A stretch of DNA of 6,987 nt from Bordetella parapertussis (GCA_945878355.1 CAMCTC010000175.1:1-6987); one strand, 5' to 3'. Shown: positions 1 to 6,294, numbered from the stretch's first letter. Notes: generated by a model not told the origin, from the sequence alone. Numbers and translations: made by a program.

Positions 1-1122
1 CGCGCCAAGCCCAAGGCTGGCGTGAGCCCGGCGATTGCGGCGCTGTCGGCGCAGTTGGTGGCCGGCGCAGCCGATGAGCGCGACAAGGTGCGGCGCCTGT
101 ACAACTGGGTCGCCCGCAACATCCGCTATGTGTCGGTGTCGGTCGGGGCAGGGGGCTATGTGCCACATGAAGCGCAGAGCGTGCTCGAGTTGCGCTATGG
201 CGACTGCAAAGACCATGTCGTGTTGCTGGAAGCGCTGCTGGATGCCGCCGGTATTGCCAGCAGTGCTGTGCTGATCAACACCGAGGATTCGTACCAGTTG
301 CCCAAGCTGGCGATGCCGTCGGCGTTCGACCATGCGATCAGCTATGTGCCGTCGCTAGACCTGTACCTCGACTCGACGGCCGAGTTTGCGCCCATGGGCA
401 TGTTGCCCAACGGCGACATGGCCAAGCCGGTGCTGCTGACGGCCTTGGGCCGGGTGGGCATGACACCGGCCACCGACCCGGCCAAGGACTACACGAGCAC
501 CGAACTGGAGCTCGCGTTGCAGCCCGACGGCGGCATCGTCGGCAAGAGCCAGGCGCGGCTGCATGGCTTCCTGCAAGTCACATCGCGCAGCACCCAGCAG
601 GCGAACGCGACCCGCGAGCAGGCCGGTGTGATCAACCGGTTGCTGGCGCGCTTCATGGAGTCGGGCACCGGCAAGATCATGCCGACGCGGCCCGGTGACC
701 TGGACGCGCCGTGGTTGGTGCAGACCGAGTTCGAACTCGACCCGGTGGTCAATGTGCCGGGGCCGAGCGCGATGACGCTGCCGGCCGGGCTGTCGCCGGG
801 CAGGATCAAGGGCATGCTTTACCGGCCGCCGGCGAACCGTCGGTTTCCGTCGAGTTGCCAGTCGGTGCGCCATGTCGAAGCGATCGCGCTGAGTTTTCCG
901 GCATCGGTGCGGCTTGGCAGGACGCCGCAGGATGTGAACTTTGGTCGCGGCGCCCTCGAGTACAGCGCCAGTTACCGGCTGGAAGGCCAGTTGCTCAAGG
1001 TCAGGCGCGAATTCGTGATCCGGCGCAGCGGCACGGTCTGCGGCCCCCCGGATGACCGCGACTGGGAGGCGTTTCAAACCGTTCTGCAGCGCGACATGAG
1101 GGCGCAGGTGTTTTTCGAGTAG
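1..1122 (+). CDS. DUF3857/transglutaminase-like protein, C-terminal part (5' end outside window)
   Basis: The frame is open from the first base, so the gene begins upstream of the window; the GTG at 22 is internal, not the start. Counting from the first visible codon, a papain-like transglutaminase core is seen: YGDCKD with the nucleophile Cys69, FDH with His111, and LYLDST with Asp124, in the order and spacing of the Cys-His-Asp triad. The preceding RLYNWVARNIRYV helix is typical of the family. Such proteins usually carry an N-terminal DUF3857 domain and an export signal, both of which would lie upstream. About 373 residues are visible; roughly the last 240 after the core form a beta-rich tail with no motif I can name. 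The family is common in proteobacteria, its substrate is generally unknown, and it may act on peptides or proteins in the periplasm (inference). The frame is undamaged, with strong G/C at third positions. The family call is secure; the exact function is not. Confidence 0.85.
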   Translation, partial: RAKPKAGVSPAIAALSAQLVAGAADERDKVRRLYNWVARNIRYVSVSVGAGGYVPHEAQSVLELRYGDCKDHVVLLEALLDAAGIASSAVLINTEDSYQLPKLAMPSAFDHAISYVPSLDLYLDSTAEFAPMGMLPNGDMAKPVLLTALGRVGMTPATDPAKDYTSTELELALQPDGGIVGKSQARLHGFLQVTSRSTQQANATREQAGVINRLLARFMESGTGKIMPTRPGDLDAPWLVQTEFELDPVVNVPGPSAMTLPAGLSPGRIKGMLYRPPANRRFPSSCQSVRHVEAIALSFPASVRLGRTPQDVNFGRGALEYSASYRLEGQLLKVRREFVIRRSGTVCGPPDDRDWEAFQTVLQRDMRAQVFFE

Positions 1123-1448
1123 GCGAGGTGGATCGATGAGGATCGAACCCGGGCGCTGGCCGAAACGCCGGCTGCAAGACATGCGATGAAAGAAGCACGA
1201 CCATGTTGAATGCCGTTACCCCATCATGGCGGTGGATCAAGCGGCAAATCTTGAAGCACGCCGAAGCTTGCGGTGCGGCTGCGTCAACATGTCGTCGCAC
1301 AGGGCCGTGGTCGCCGAGGTCTTCGACGTCGCGGCCGCAGTGGTGTACATGGTGCCTCACTCTACTCGATTGATGTTGGGGTTTTGCCCCGTGTCTCTGA
1401 GCTTGCAGTCTCAAATAGCGCCTCAAAATTTGGTTAAAATCAGCCAGT
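1123..1448. other. Non-coding stretch, no convincing gene
   Basis: This 326-base gap separates the transglutaminase-like gene from the ATPase gene. Short open frames exist, for example ATG at 1203 preceded by AAAGAAG, giving about 56 codons, and ATG at 1226, giving 83. Neither product resembles anything I recognise, and no frame shows sustained codon bias. A weak hairpin (GCTGGC 1155-1160 with GCCGGC 1167-1172, one G-U pair) lies 33 bases after the upstream stop codon and could help termination, but no T-run follows. The last 60 bases turn AT-rich and probably hold the promoter of the ATPase gene; TAAAAT at 1435-1440 is a plausible -10 box, without a good -35 box at the usual distance. Confidence 0.5.
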
Positions 1449-1450
1449 AT

Positions 1451-1469
1451 GTGGATGATTTTCATCCAC
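1451..1469. promoter_or_regulatory. Perfect 8-3-8 inverted repeat upstream of the ATPase gene, candidate operator or 5'-UTR hairpin
   Basis: GTGGATGA (1451-1458) and TCATCCAC (1462-1469) are exact reverse complements separated by TTT. The repeat ends 12 bases before the chosen ATG (1482) and lies just after the candidate -10 box TAAAAT (1435-1440). A repressor bound here would block initiation or early elongation, and the same sequence in the mRNA would form a tight 8-bp hairpin next to the ribosome-binding region. Which of these applies is inference. The symmetry and the placement are seen directly. Confidence 0.6.
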
Positions 1470-1481
1470 CAAAGTGACGCC

Positions 1482-2729
1482 ATGCACCTCAGGCATATCG
1501 CCCCACTCATCGTCGATGCGCTGGCAGACACGCCCGTCGTGCTGGTCAACGGCGCGCGGCAGAGCGGCAAGAGCACATTGGTTCGGTCGCTGACAGATCG
1601 GTCTGCGGCAGCGCGTCAGTACTTGACGCTGGACGACGGCGTGGTGTTGGCCGCAGCCAAGTCCGACCCGGCTGGTTTCATCGATGCGCTTCAGGGCGAT
1701 GTCACGCTCGATGAAGTGCAACGGGTGCCGGCGTTGTTTCTGGCCATCAAGGCAGCGGTCGACCGACAACGTCGTCCGGGAAAGTTCTTGCTGACCGGAT
1801 CGGCCAACGTGATGTTGCTGCCTGGCATAGCCGACTCACTTGCCGGACGCATTGAGGTCTTCTCGCTGTGGCCGCTTTCCAACGCCGAGTTGGCTGACAA
1901 CGCCGTTCTGAACCGGGCCGACGCCCTGTTCACGGGCGACTGGTCAGCGCTGGCGCTGCCGCCCTGCGATCGGGATGAACTCATCGCTCGCTTGCTGGCG
2001 GGTGGTTTCCCGGATGCCGTGGCGCGCCACAAGCAGCGACGGCGTGAAGCCTGGTTTGAAAACTATGTGCAAGCTGTCTTGATGCGTGATGTGCGTGAAC
2101 TGGCAAACATCGACCAATTGACCGAAGTTCCAAACTTGCTGAAACTTCTGGCCACACGCAGCGGCACCTTGCTCAATCTGGCGGAGCTATCCCGCAGCGC
2201 GCGCATGCCCCAGAGCACGCTCAAACGCTACTTTGCGTTGCTCGAGTTGTTGTTCCTGGTGGCGCGCCTGCCATCGTGGGAGCGCAACATCAGCAAGCGT
2301 CTGGTCAAGTCACCCAAGGTGTTCTTGCCTGACAGTGGTCTGCTCAACTATTTCATGTCAGCCACGCCGGAGAGCTTGGCGGCAAAGCCCGGTCTGCCAG
2401 GCGAGATGGTGGAAACCTTTGTGCTGGCGGAGTTGCTCAAACATGCGGCATTTTCCAGGCATCGCCTCACGCTGTGGCACTACCGCACGCAATCCAACAT
2501 CGAGGTTGATTTCATACTGGAAAACAGCCTTGGCCAGATCACCGGTATTGAAGTTAAAGCCAGCGCCACAGTGGAGAGTAAAGACTTCAAAGGCCTGCGC
2601 CACTTGCTCGAAACTGAAGCGGCGATCTTTCAACGCGGCATCGTGTTGTACGCCGGGCGCGAAGTGGTGCCGTTTGGCGAGAAGTTGTGGGCGGTGCCCT
2701 TGTCGGTGTGGTGGGCGCAGCCGCGTTGA
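1482..2729 (+). CDS. AAA+ ATPase with DUF4143 C-terminal domain
   Basis: The protein has 415 residues from ATG 1482. The N-terminal ATPase domain has a Walker A motif GARQSGKST (residues 24-32), a Walker B strand VTLDEVQ (74-80), the sensor-like LLTGSAN (103-109) and the family signature LAGRIEVFSLWPLS (120-133). The DUF4143 region includes FENYVQAVLMRDV (about 192-204), a winged-helix-like stretch with MPQSTLKRYFALLE (about 242-255), and a C-terminal nuclease-like core with IEVDFIL (340-346) and GIEVKAS (355-361), whose Asp343, Glu357 and Lys359 resemble a PD-(D/E)XK arrangement. I prefer ATG 1482 because homologous N-termini begin close to this HLRHIAPLI segment and because the upstream in-frame ATG at 1449 would put the inverted repeat inside the gene. 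AAGTGA at 1472-1477 is a weak ribosome site. Members are widespread, patchily distributed and of unsettled function, often found near toxin-antitoxin or defence genes. The frame is intact and of typical family length. Confidence 0.88.
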   Translation: MHLRHIAPLIVDALADTPVVLVNGARQSGKSTLVRSLTDRSAAARQYLTLDDGVVLAAAKSDPAGFIDALQGDVTLDEVQRVPALFLAIKAAVDRQRRPGKFLLTGSANVMLLPGIADSLAGRIEVFSLWPLSNAELADNAVLNRADALFTGDWSALALPPCDRDELIARLLAGGFPDAVARHKQRRREAWFENYVQAVLMRDVRELANIDQLTEVPNLLKLLATRSGTLLNLAELSRSARMPQSTLKRYFALLELLFLVARLPSWERNISKRLVKSPKVFLPDSGLLNYFMSATPESLAAKPGLPGEMVETFVLAELLKHAAFSRHRLTLWHYRTQSNIEVDFILENSLGQITGIEVKASATVESKDFKGLRHLLETEAAIFQRGIVLYAGREVVPFGEKLWAVPLSVWWAQPR

Positions 2730-2731
2730 CG

Positions 2732-2836
2732 CTGGGCCCGCACCTTGCGCTCAGTGTCTTTCCCCAGGCCCGACGCGAATGGCTGGAGCACGTTCCGCCA
2801 GCCAGCGCGCCCGAACTGGCACAGCCGTCCCTCTAA
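2732..2836 (+). pseudogene. Orphan C-terminal coding fragment of an unidentified gene
   Basis: Immediately after the ATPase stop codon, a different frame reads about 34 residues beginning LGPHLALSVFPQARREW and ending APELAQPSL before TAA at 2834-2836. Third codon positions are almost all G or C, as expected of real coding sequence here, and the segment reads as a natural protein terminus. No start codon or ribosome site belongs to it: upstream, the frame runs inside the ATPase gene. The likely explanation is that it is the surviving 3' end of a gene whose 5' part was replaced when the ATPase gene arrived. I do not recognise the family. It could also be chance. Confidence 0.35.
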
Positions 2837-2934
2837 GATCTAGGAAGGGATGGACCGGCTGACAGCAGCTTGCCGTCACAAGGGCGCCGTGCCGGCCATT
2901 GACCCTGTTCGCCGCCGAGTTGGTTCGAAAACAA

Positions 2935-2940
2935 CAGGAA
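2935..2940 (+). promoter_or_regulatory. Ribosome-binding site CAGGAA for the gene at 2947
   Basis: CAGGAA ends six bases before ATG 2947. It decides the start in favour of this ATG over the in-frame TTG at 2899, which has no comparable upstream site, and over the ATG at 2979 in the other frame, whose N-terminus lacks the first CxxC pair. Confidence 0.5.
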
Positions 2941-2946
2941 CCCCGA

Positions 2947-3542
2947 ATGACCAAAGTACCGCCCAGATACTGTGACTCATGCGGCGTTGCGCCGCGCCCG
3001 TTCGATTCAGTGAACTATGTGGCAGCTACGGGGGGCCCTCACGCCTGCTGTGCGGCCGCTGCTTCAACCTCGAGGTTGCGAACCGCAATGGACTGGTCGA
3101 CTTCGAGCACATCGATTTCGAACCGTTGACCATGAGCGACGTCGGAGGCCGCGAACATGTTTTCCAGTTTCGCACCCACTTGTTCGCGACCGGTGTTGCG
3201 CTCGATGCGATCGAACTCACCGAAGGCGAGCCCGAGGGCTATTGCTTCCAGGTCATCGGGCACGAAGAAGGCGACCTGCTCGAATTGCTGGCGCGGCTCG
3301 TCACCAAGATGCGTCGAGGCCTGGAAAATTCGCACCTAGAAGAGGGATCGCATGGGCTGCAAATCAGCGACCGTGGCATTGTTCGCGCCAGAATCGAGAG
3401 CGACCTCGAGGGCAAAACCGACATGCCCGTGGTCGTGATTGACGGGCGCAATATTCCCTGGGATGAGTTCGGGCGCATGGTGGCGACCTACACGGGATTC
3501 CAGTTCAAGCTTGAACTTCATGACCTCAGCGATGAAATTTGA
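2947..3542 (+). pseudogene. Zinc-binding protein of unknown function (DUF7713-like), frameshifted
   Basis: Two overlapping frames together encode one protein. The first, from ATG 2947, gives MTKVPPRYCDSCG with the first CxxC pair (Cys9, Cys12). The second continues through LLCGRCFN with the second pair (Cys36, Cys39 after correction), then a conserved body with FRTHLFATGVALDA, GYCFQVIG, a central helix and VVIDGRNIPWDEFGRM, ending at TGA 3540-3542. The frames join in a run of six G at 3030-3035; one more G would fuse them into about 198 residues with a complete zinc ribbon. I associate the body with the uncharacterised DUF7713 family from memory, without a search. The second frame alone (ATG 2979, 187 codons) lacks the first zinc-binding pair. 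The function is unknown; the gene lies between the ATPase and the hipBA pair, all on the same strand. It may be a true pseudogene or a homopolymer sequencing error. Confidence 0.7.
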
Positions 3543-3635
3543 GGGTTCGGACCGCCAACTTTAGACCGCTGGCGATCGATAAAAACGAACTCGGCGGCAC
3601 TCTCAACGCTCAATCTCCGCCATCGCCAAAGTCCG

Positions 3636-3665
3636 ACTCGAGCGCTTCGGATGCCGCGCTCGAGT
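3636..3665. repeat. Perfect 10-bp inverted repeat between the DUF7713-like gene and hipB
   Basis: ACTCGAGCGC (3636-3645) and GCGCTCGAGT (3656-3665) are exact reverse complements around a 10-base loop; as RNA the stem extends by a G-U and a C-G pair to 3634 and 3667. It lies about 95 bases after the upstream stop codon and 100 before the hipB start. It could stop transcription from the left, but no T-run follows on either side, so a Rho-independent terminator is not supported. The rest of 3543-3767 shows no gene. Confidence 0.5.
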
Positions 3666-3726
3666 TGCCATGGGGAAGGCACAAGAGTGTTTGAGAAGCC
3701 TATCTCTGTTCGCCATCGTGCATGCT

Positions 3727-3769
3727 ATGGCTTGCAAAATTCTGAAAAATACAACTCAATGTAAGCCAT
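3727..3769. promoter_or_regulatory. Candidate HipB operator: imperfect inverted repeat around the hipBA promoter
   Basis: ATGGCTTGCA (3727-3736) and TGTAAGCCAT (3760-3769) are inverted repeats matching at 9 of 10 positions. Arm centres are 33 bases apart, about three helical turns, so both arms face the same side of the DNA. The right arm overlaps the hipB start codon, and the AT-rich spacer is where a promoter would sit; TTGCAA (3732-3737) is a passable -35 box, but I see no clear -10 box. HipB-type antitoxins repress their own operon by binding inverted repeats, so this is the natural candidate (inference). No good ribosome site precedes ATG 3768, so the transcript may have a very short leader. 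Confidence 0.5.
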
Positions 3770-4042
3770 GACTGGCAACCCAAGACTGCCTTCTGAACTC
3801 GGCGATGTCCTGCGACGGCGCCGAGAGGAACTCAAGCTGAGCAAGAAGGCGGTGGCCGAAAGCGCGGCGGGTCGGGTGCGAGAGGTCATTTACCGACTCG
3901 AAGGCGGCGAGGAAGCAACCGTGTCGTCGCGTTCGACGTGTTGCGCGCACTGAACCTGGTCATGCACATCGCACCAGCGGGGCTCCCGACCATGGAAGAG
4001 GTAGCAGAGGCCTTCAACAAGGACGACCCAGATGCTGCCTGA
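3768..4042 (+). pseudogene. hipB: HipB-like antitoxin, HTH transcriptional regulator, frameshifted
   Basis: The first frame from ATG 3768 gives a Cro/HipB-type helix-turn-helix: LGDVLRRRREELKLSKKAVA, then REVIYRLEGGEEATVS, with the HTH at about residues 24-46. That frame ends at 3953 with a non-homologous tail. The expected continuation VVAFDVLRALNLVMHIAP lies in another frame from about 3923 and ends at TGA 4040-4042. One base appears to be missing between about 3912 and 3925; restoring it gives a 91-residue protein of normal size for the family. HipB binds DNA to repress the operon and binds HipA to neutralise it. The stop codon overlaps the hipA start by 11 bases, indicating translational coupling. 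The truncated 61-codon product would keep the HTH but lose the C-terminal part used for dimerisation and HipA contact (inference). The family call is firm because of the hipA gene next to it. Confidence 0.8.
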
Positions 4043-5284
4043 GCGCATCCCGCAACTCGACGTTTCCGTCGGAACACGAAAGGCTGTTGGGCAGTTGCTC
4101 AAGGCGTCGACCTACGAATTCCGATACCTTGAAGCCATCGCCGACCAACCGTCGGTGGCCTTGCTGATGCCGGCCGCGGCGAAGTTCACCTGGATCGATG
4201 GCGATCTCTTCCCGCCGATGGATCAGAACTTGCCCGAAGGCGATCTGTTCATGCGGATTCGCGAGCTGTTTCCCAAGCAACAAACTACCGCCATGCACAT
4301 GCTCGCCTTATCGGCGACAACGGCATAGGCCGTCTCGGATACAGCATCCCAGGAGGTGACACGACGCCGGGCGCGGCGCGCATGAGCAAGGAATCCCTGC
4401 TCAGCACAGTCTACTCACCGAAGGTCTTCGATGATTTGGTGAGGGCCTATCTCAGCACTGGCGCTGGCATTGCGGGCATGCAGCCAAAAATCATGGTGCC
4501 CGAGGTCAGAATGACGGTGCCGATTCCGACACTGATTGTGAAGGCCGCGAGCCCGGCGTATCCCGGGTTGGCGGCCAACGAGTTTCTATGCCTTGGAGCC
4601 GCGCGCTTGGGCGGTATCGAGACCTCGGTTTTCGACCTGTCCCATGACGGCACGATGCTCGTGCTTGAGCGTTTCGACGCCGTCCTGAAGCCCAACTTAT
4701 CAGTAGAGCGACTTGGCTTCGAAGACATCGCTGCGCTGTCTGGCCAGCGCGTCCGAGACACACTGTCTGACCGGAAGTATCACGGCAGCTACGAGCGCAT
4801 CGCCGGTCTCCTGCGGCAGCTACAACTGCCGCAAAGCAACCTCGACCGATTTTTTGAACAAGTCGCTTTCTCGATCATGGTGAGAAACGGCGACGCGCAC
4901 CTGAAGAACTTCGGTCTGCTCTATCGGTCCCAGAGTGACATATGGCTGGCGCCGATGTTTGACGTCGTGACGACGGCCATTTACAGGTATACCCAATACA
5001 ACGGTGGGCAAGAGTTGGAAGACCGCACTCTGGCGCTCAAACTCTTCTCGGGCAAACACGCCACCAAGGCCTATCCGACGACCGTTGAATTGCTCGCTTT
5101 TGGCTCGAAGGTGTGTAATGTCTCGGCACCCGCGAAAGTGCTGCTGCGTATCGCGCAAGGCATGCGGCAGACTCTTCAGGACGCGCGAAGCGACGAGCGA
5201 ATCCCGCGCGAATTGCTCACGAAAATTCGCGAGGCTTGGGCATCCGGTCTCGAATACGCCGAGAACGCGGCCGGCTCCAAGTAA
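4032..5284 (+). pseudogene. hipA: HipA-like serine/threonine kinase toxin, frameshifted near residue 93
   Basis: HipA toxins phosphorylate a tRNA synthetase or similar target and stop translation, causing dormancy. The first frame (ATG 4032) gives the N-terminal subdomain with NLPEG and LFPKQQ, then stops at 4328. The expected IGDNGIGRLGYSIPGG continues in another frame from 4310 to TAA 5282-5284. One base is missing at about 4308-4310; restoring it gives 417 residues, close to the 440 of E. coli HipA. In corrected numbering the kinase has GIAGMQPK (146-153), the ATP-binding Lys171 in LIVKA, NEF (183-185), the hinge-like ERFD (213-216), the catalytic NGDAHLKNF (286-294; Asp288, Asn293) and the metal-binding Asp311 in FDVVTT. 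Spacing from Asp288 to Asp311 matches E. coli Asp309 to Asp332. Gly146 stands where E. coli HipA has its autophosphorylated Ser150. As read, the longest product (from ATG 4382) would hold the kinase core without the N-terminal subdomain. Confidence 0.87.
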
Positions 5285-5558
5285 CCGACGCGGGCCGCTC
5301 GGCAGTGACGGCGGCATGACAAGGCTTTGAATGACTCGGTAGTCGGCATCCGGCGCAAATCGACGCGCTTTTGGGCAACTATCGCTTTCAGCCCGCTGCT
5401 TTCAGCCCGCGATCGCCAACACGCGATGGATCCAGGTCCACCATGGGTCCGGGTTTCCGCGCGCTGGGGTTATAGATCACCTCAGCTGGCACGGCCACTC
5501 TTAGCGGCCTTGTCGCGAATCGCCAGGAGCACCTCGCACGCTGCGGTTTCGGTCCAGC
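5285..5558. other. Intergenic stretch without a recognisable gene
   Basis: Between the hipA stop and the yhaV fragment no frame gives a product I recognise. A plus-strand frame open from about 5331 to 5475 contains AQIDALLGNYRFQPAAFSPR, whose first part reads like protein, but it has no start signal and ends at TAG. It may be debris of another gene. The only other structure is a short tandem duplication at 5384-5410. Confidence 0.4.
5384..5410. repeat. Tandem duplication of a 13-base unit
   Basis: GCTTTCAGCCCGC occurs at 5384-5396 and again at 5398-5410, with a single T between, a 14-base period. Two exact copies only; most simply a slippage duplication in non-coding DNA. Confidence 0.7.
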
Positions 5559-5792
5559 CTACGGCGTGATGGCCGCTGCAAACTGCAGCAGGCGTTGCGC
5601 TTCAGCCCTGGCCTCGGCCAGCAACTGGTTCCAGTCGGCGGGCGGATGGCCGCTTTCCAGCATTCTGCGAAACACCCGGCAGGCGTCGTCGCTGCCCTCG
5701 TAGGCGCGCTTGGTGTCCTGATCACTGACCCACGCGACCACGATCACCTTGCTGGGCGCGTGTTCGTGGAAGAACAACCGGTACTGGATCAT
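5559..5792 (-). pseudogene. yhaV: YhaV-family RNase toxin, C-terminal half only
   Basis: The minus-strand frame encodes QYRLFF, VIVVAWVSDQDTKRAYE, ACRVFRRMLESGHPPADW and LLAEA, ending at TAG (5561-5559). These match the C-terminal half of YhaV, a RelE-like endoribonuclease toxin of about 150 residues normally paired with the antitoxin PrlF. Only about 75 residues are present. Upstream on the minus strand, homology stops at about the second codon and an in-frame TGA follows at once, so the N-terminal half is gone; no prlF gene is seen where it should be. The ATG at 5792 is therefore probably accidental. The fragment overlaps, head to head, the start of the plus-strand frame at 5791, which marks a recombination junction near 5785-5792. 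An active toxin is unlikely. Confidence 0.75.
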
Positions 5793-6019
5793 GGACGCGG
5801 TGGCCAGTCACTTGTCCGAGATCGACACCCAGGACTCGTTCGTGCTGGTGCGTGTGCCGGTCAATGATGGTTGGGCGCTCATGCTTTACAAGGACGTGAA
5901 CAGCAGCGAATGCACCCGGCAGGAGACCCCGTACACGGACTTTCCCCTTGAACAGCATCGCACTTTACGCCTGCTGGGATGGTGAGCCCTGGGTGATCAT
6001 GCTGTCCAGCGAATACTGA
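5791..6019 (+). pseudogene. Unidentified coding sequence, frameshifted near its 3' end, possibly 5'-truncated
   Basis: From ATG 5791 the frame gives MDAVASHLSEIDTQDSF, LVRVPVNDGWALMLYKD and CTRQETPYTD, then a non-matching tail to TGA 5983-5985. A neighbouring frame, one base on, reads FPLNSIALYACWDGEPWVI and MLSSEY to TGA 6017-6019. Third-position G/C bias passes cleanly from the first frame to the second at about 5938-5942, so one extra base (or two missing) is likely there; corrected, the product would have about 75 residues with no signal peptide or membrane segment. I do not recognise the family. Because the left edge coincides with the yhaV break point, the true gene may have begun further upstream and lost its 5' end. 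No ribosome site precedes the ATG at a useful distance. Confidence 0.5.
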
Positions 6020-6066
6020 CGCTAGCCCGATCTGCAACTGATGTTCCGTACGGATAAACTGCCGCT

Positions 6067-6294
6067 ATGAGTCTGGAGTCGATACCGAAATTCACGCCAC
6101 CGGCGGCCAAGCTGTGGTCGGCCGTCAGTGCAGAAAACAAGAAGCTACTGCTGGCCAATGTTTGGTGTGTCAGCTGCCGGCACTCGGTCATCATCAAGAA
6201 CTTCACCGGTGTGGTCAAGAGTGGTGCGCTGCTGCTGGTGGGCCAGTGCGCCGAATGCCGGGGTGATGTGGCCAGGGTTGTTGAAGCCGGTTGA
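6067..6294 (+). CDS. Small zinc-ribbon protein of unknown function
   Basis: This intact 75-codon gene encodes a protein with two CxxC pairs, NVWCVSC (Cys34, Cys37) and GQCAEC (Cys61, Cys64), spaced as in a zinc ribbon. Between them lies a hydrophobic beta-rich segment, HSVIIKNFTGVVKSGALLLV. The N-terminus MSLESIPKFTPPAAKLW reads as a natural start and resembles small uncharacterised proteins I recall from many bacterial genomes. No signal peptide or membrane helix is present, so it should be cytosolic. It begins 47 bases after the frameshifted gene at 5791-6019 on the same strand and may once have been co-transcribed with it. No strong ribosome site is visible; the GATAAA at 6052-6057 could belong to a promoter of a short-leader transcript, but this is weak. 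I cannot assign a function. Confidence 0.68.
   Translation: MSLESIPKFTPPAAKLWSAVSAENKKLLLANVWCVSCRHSVIIKNFTGVVKSGALLLVGQCAECRGDVARVVEAG

Noticed and set aside
1136..1160. TTCGATCC-like string on the minus strand resembling a tRNA T-loop
   Set aside because: The flanking bases do not form a T-stem, and no anticodon arm or acceptor stem can be built around it.
355..1182. Long open frame on the minus strand (275 codons)
   Set aside because: It is antisense to the transglutaminase-like gene and rich in Arg, His and Gln, as expected of a shadow frame in GC-rich coding DNA.
1226..1477. 83-codon plus-strand frame before the ATPase gene
   Set aside because: No recognisable protein features, no ribosome site, and it runs through the palindrome and promoter-like region.
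2233..2862. 209-codon plus-strand frame overlapping the ATPase gene
   Set aside because: Its product is a Cys/Arg/Ser-rich shadow of the DUF4143 domain; the ATPase frame has clear motifs throughout.
4303..4315. Programmed -1 frameshifting in hipA
   Set aside because: No slippery heptamer of the X-XXY-YYZ type is seen at the junction, and hipA genes are not known to use recoding; a simple one-base loss explains it.
4351..4382. AGGAGGTGA as a ribosome site for a separate gene starting at ATG 4382
   Set aside because: It lies more than 20 bases from the ATG, and it encodes Gly-Gly of the HipA GYSIPGG motif, so it is coding sequence.
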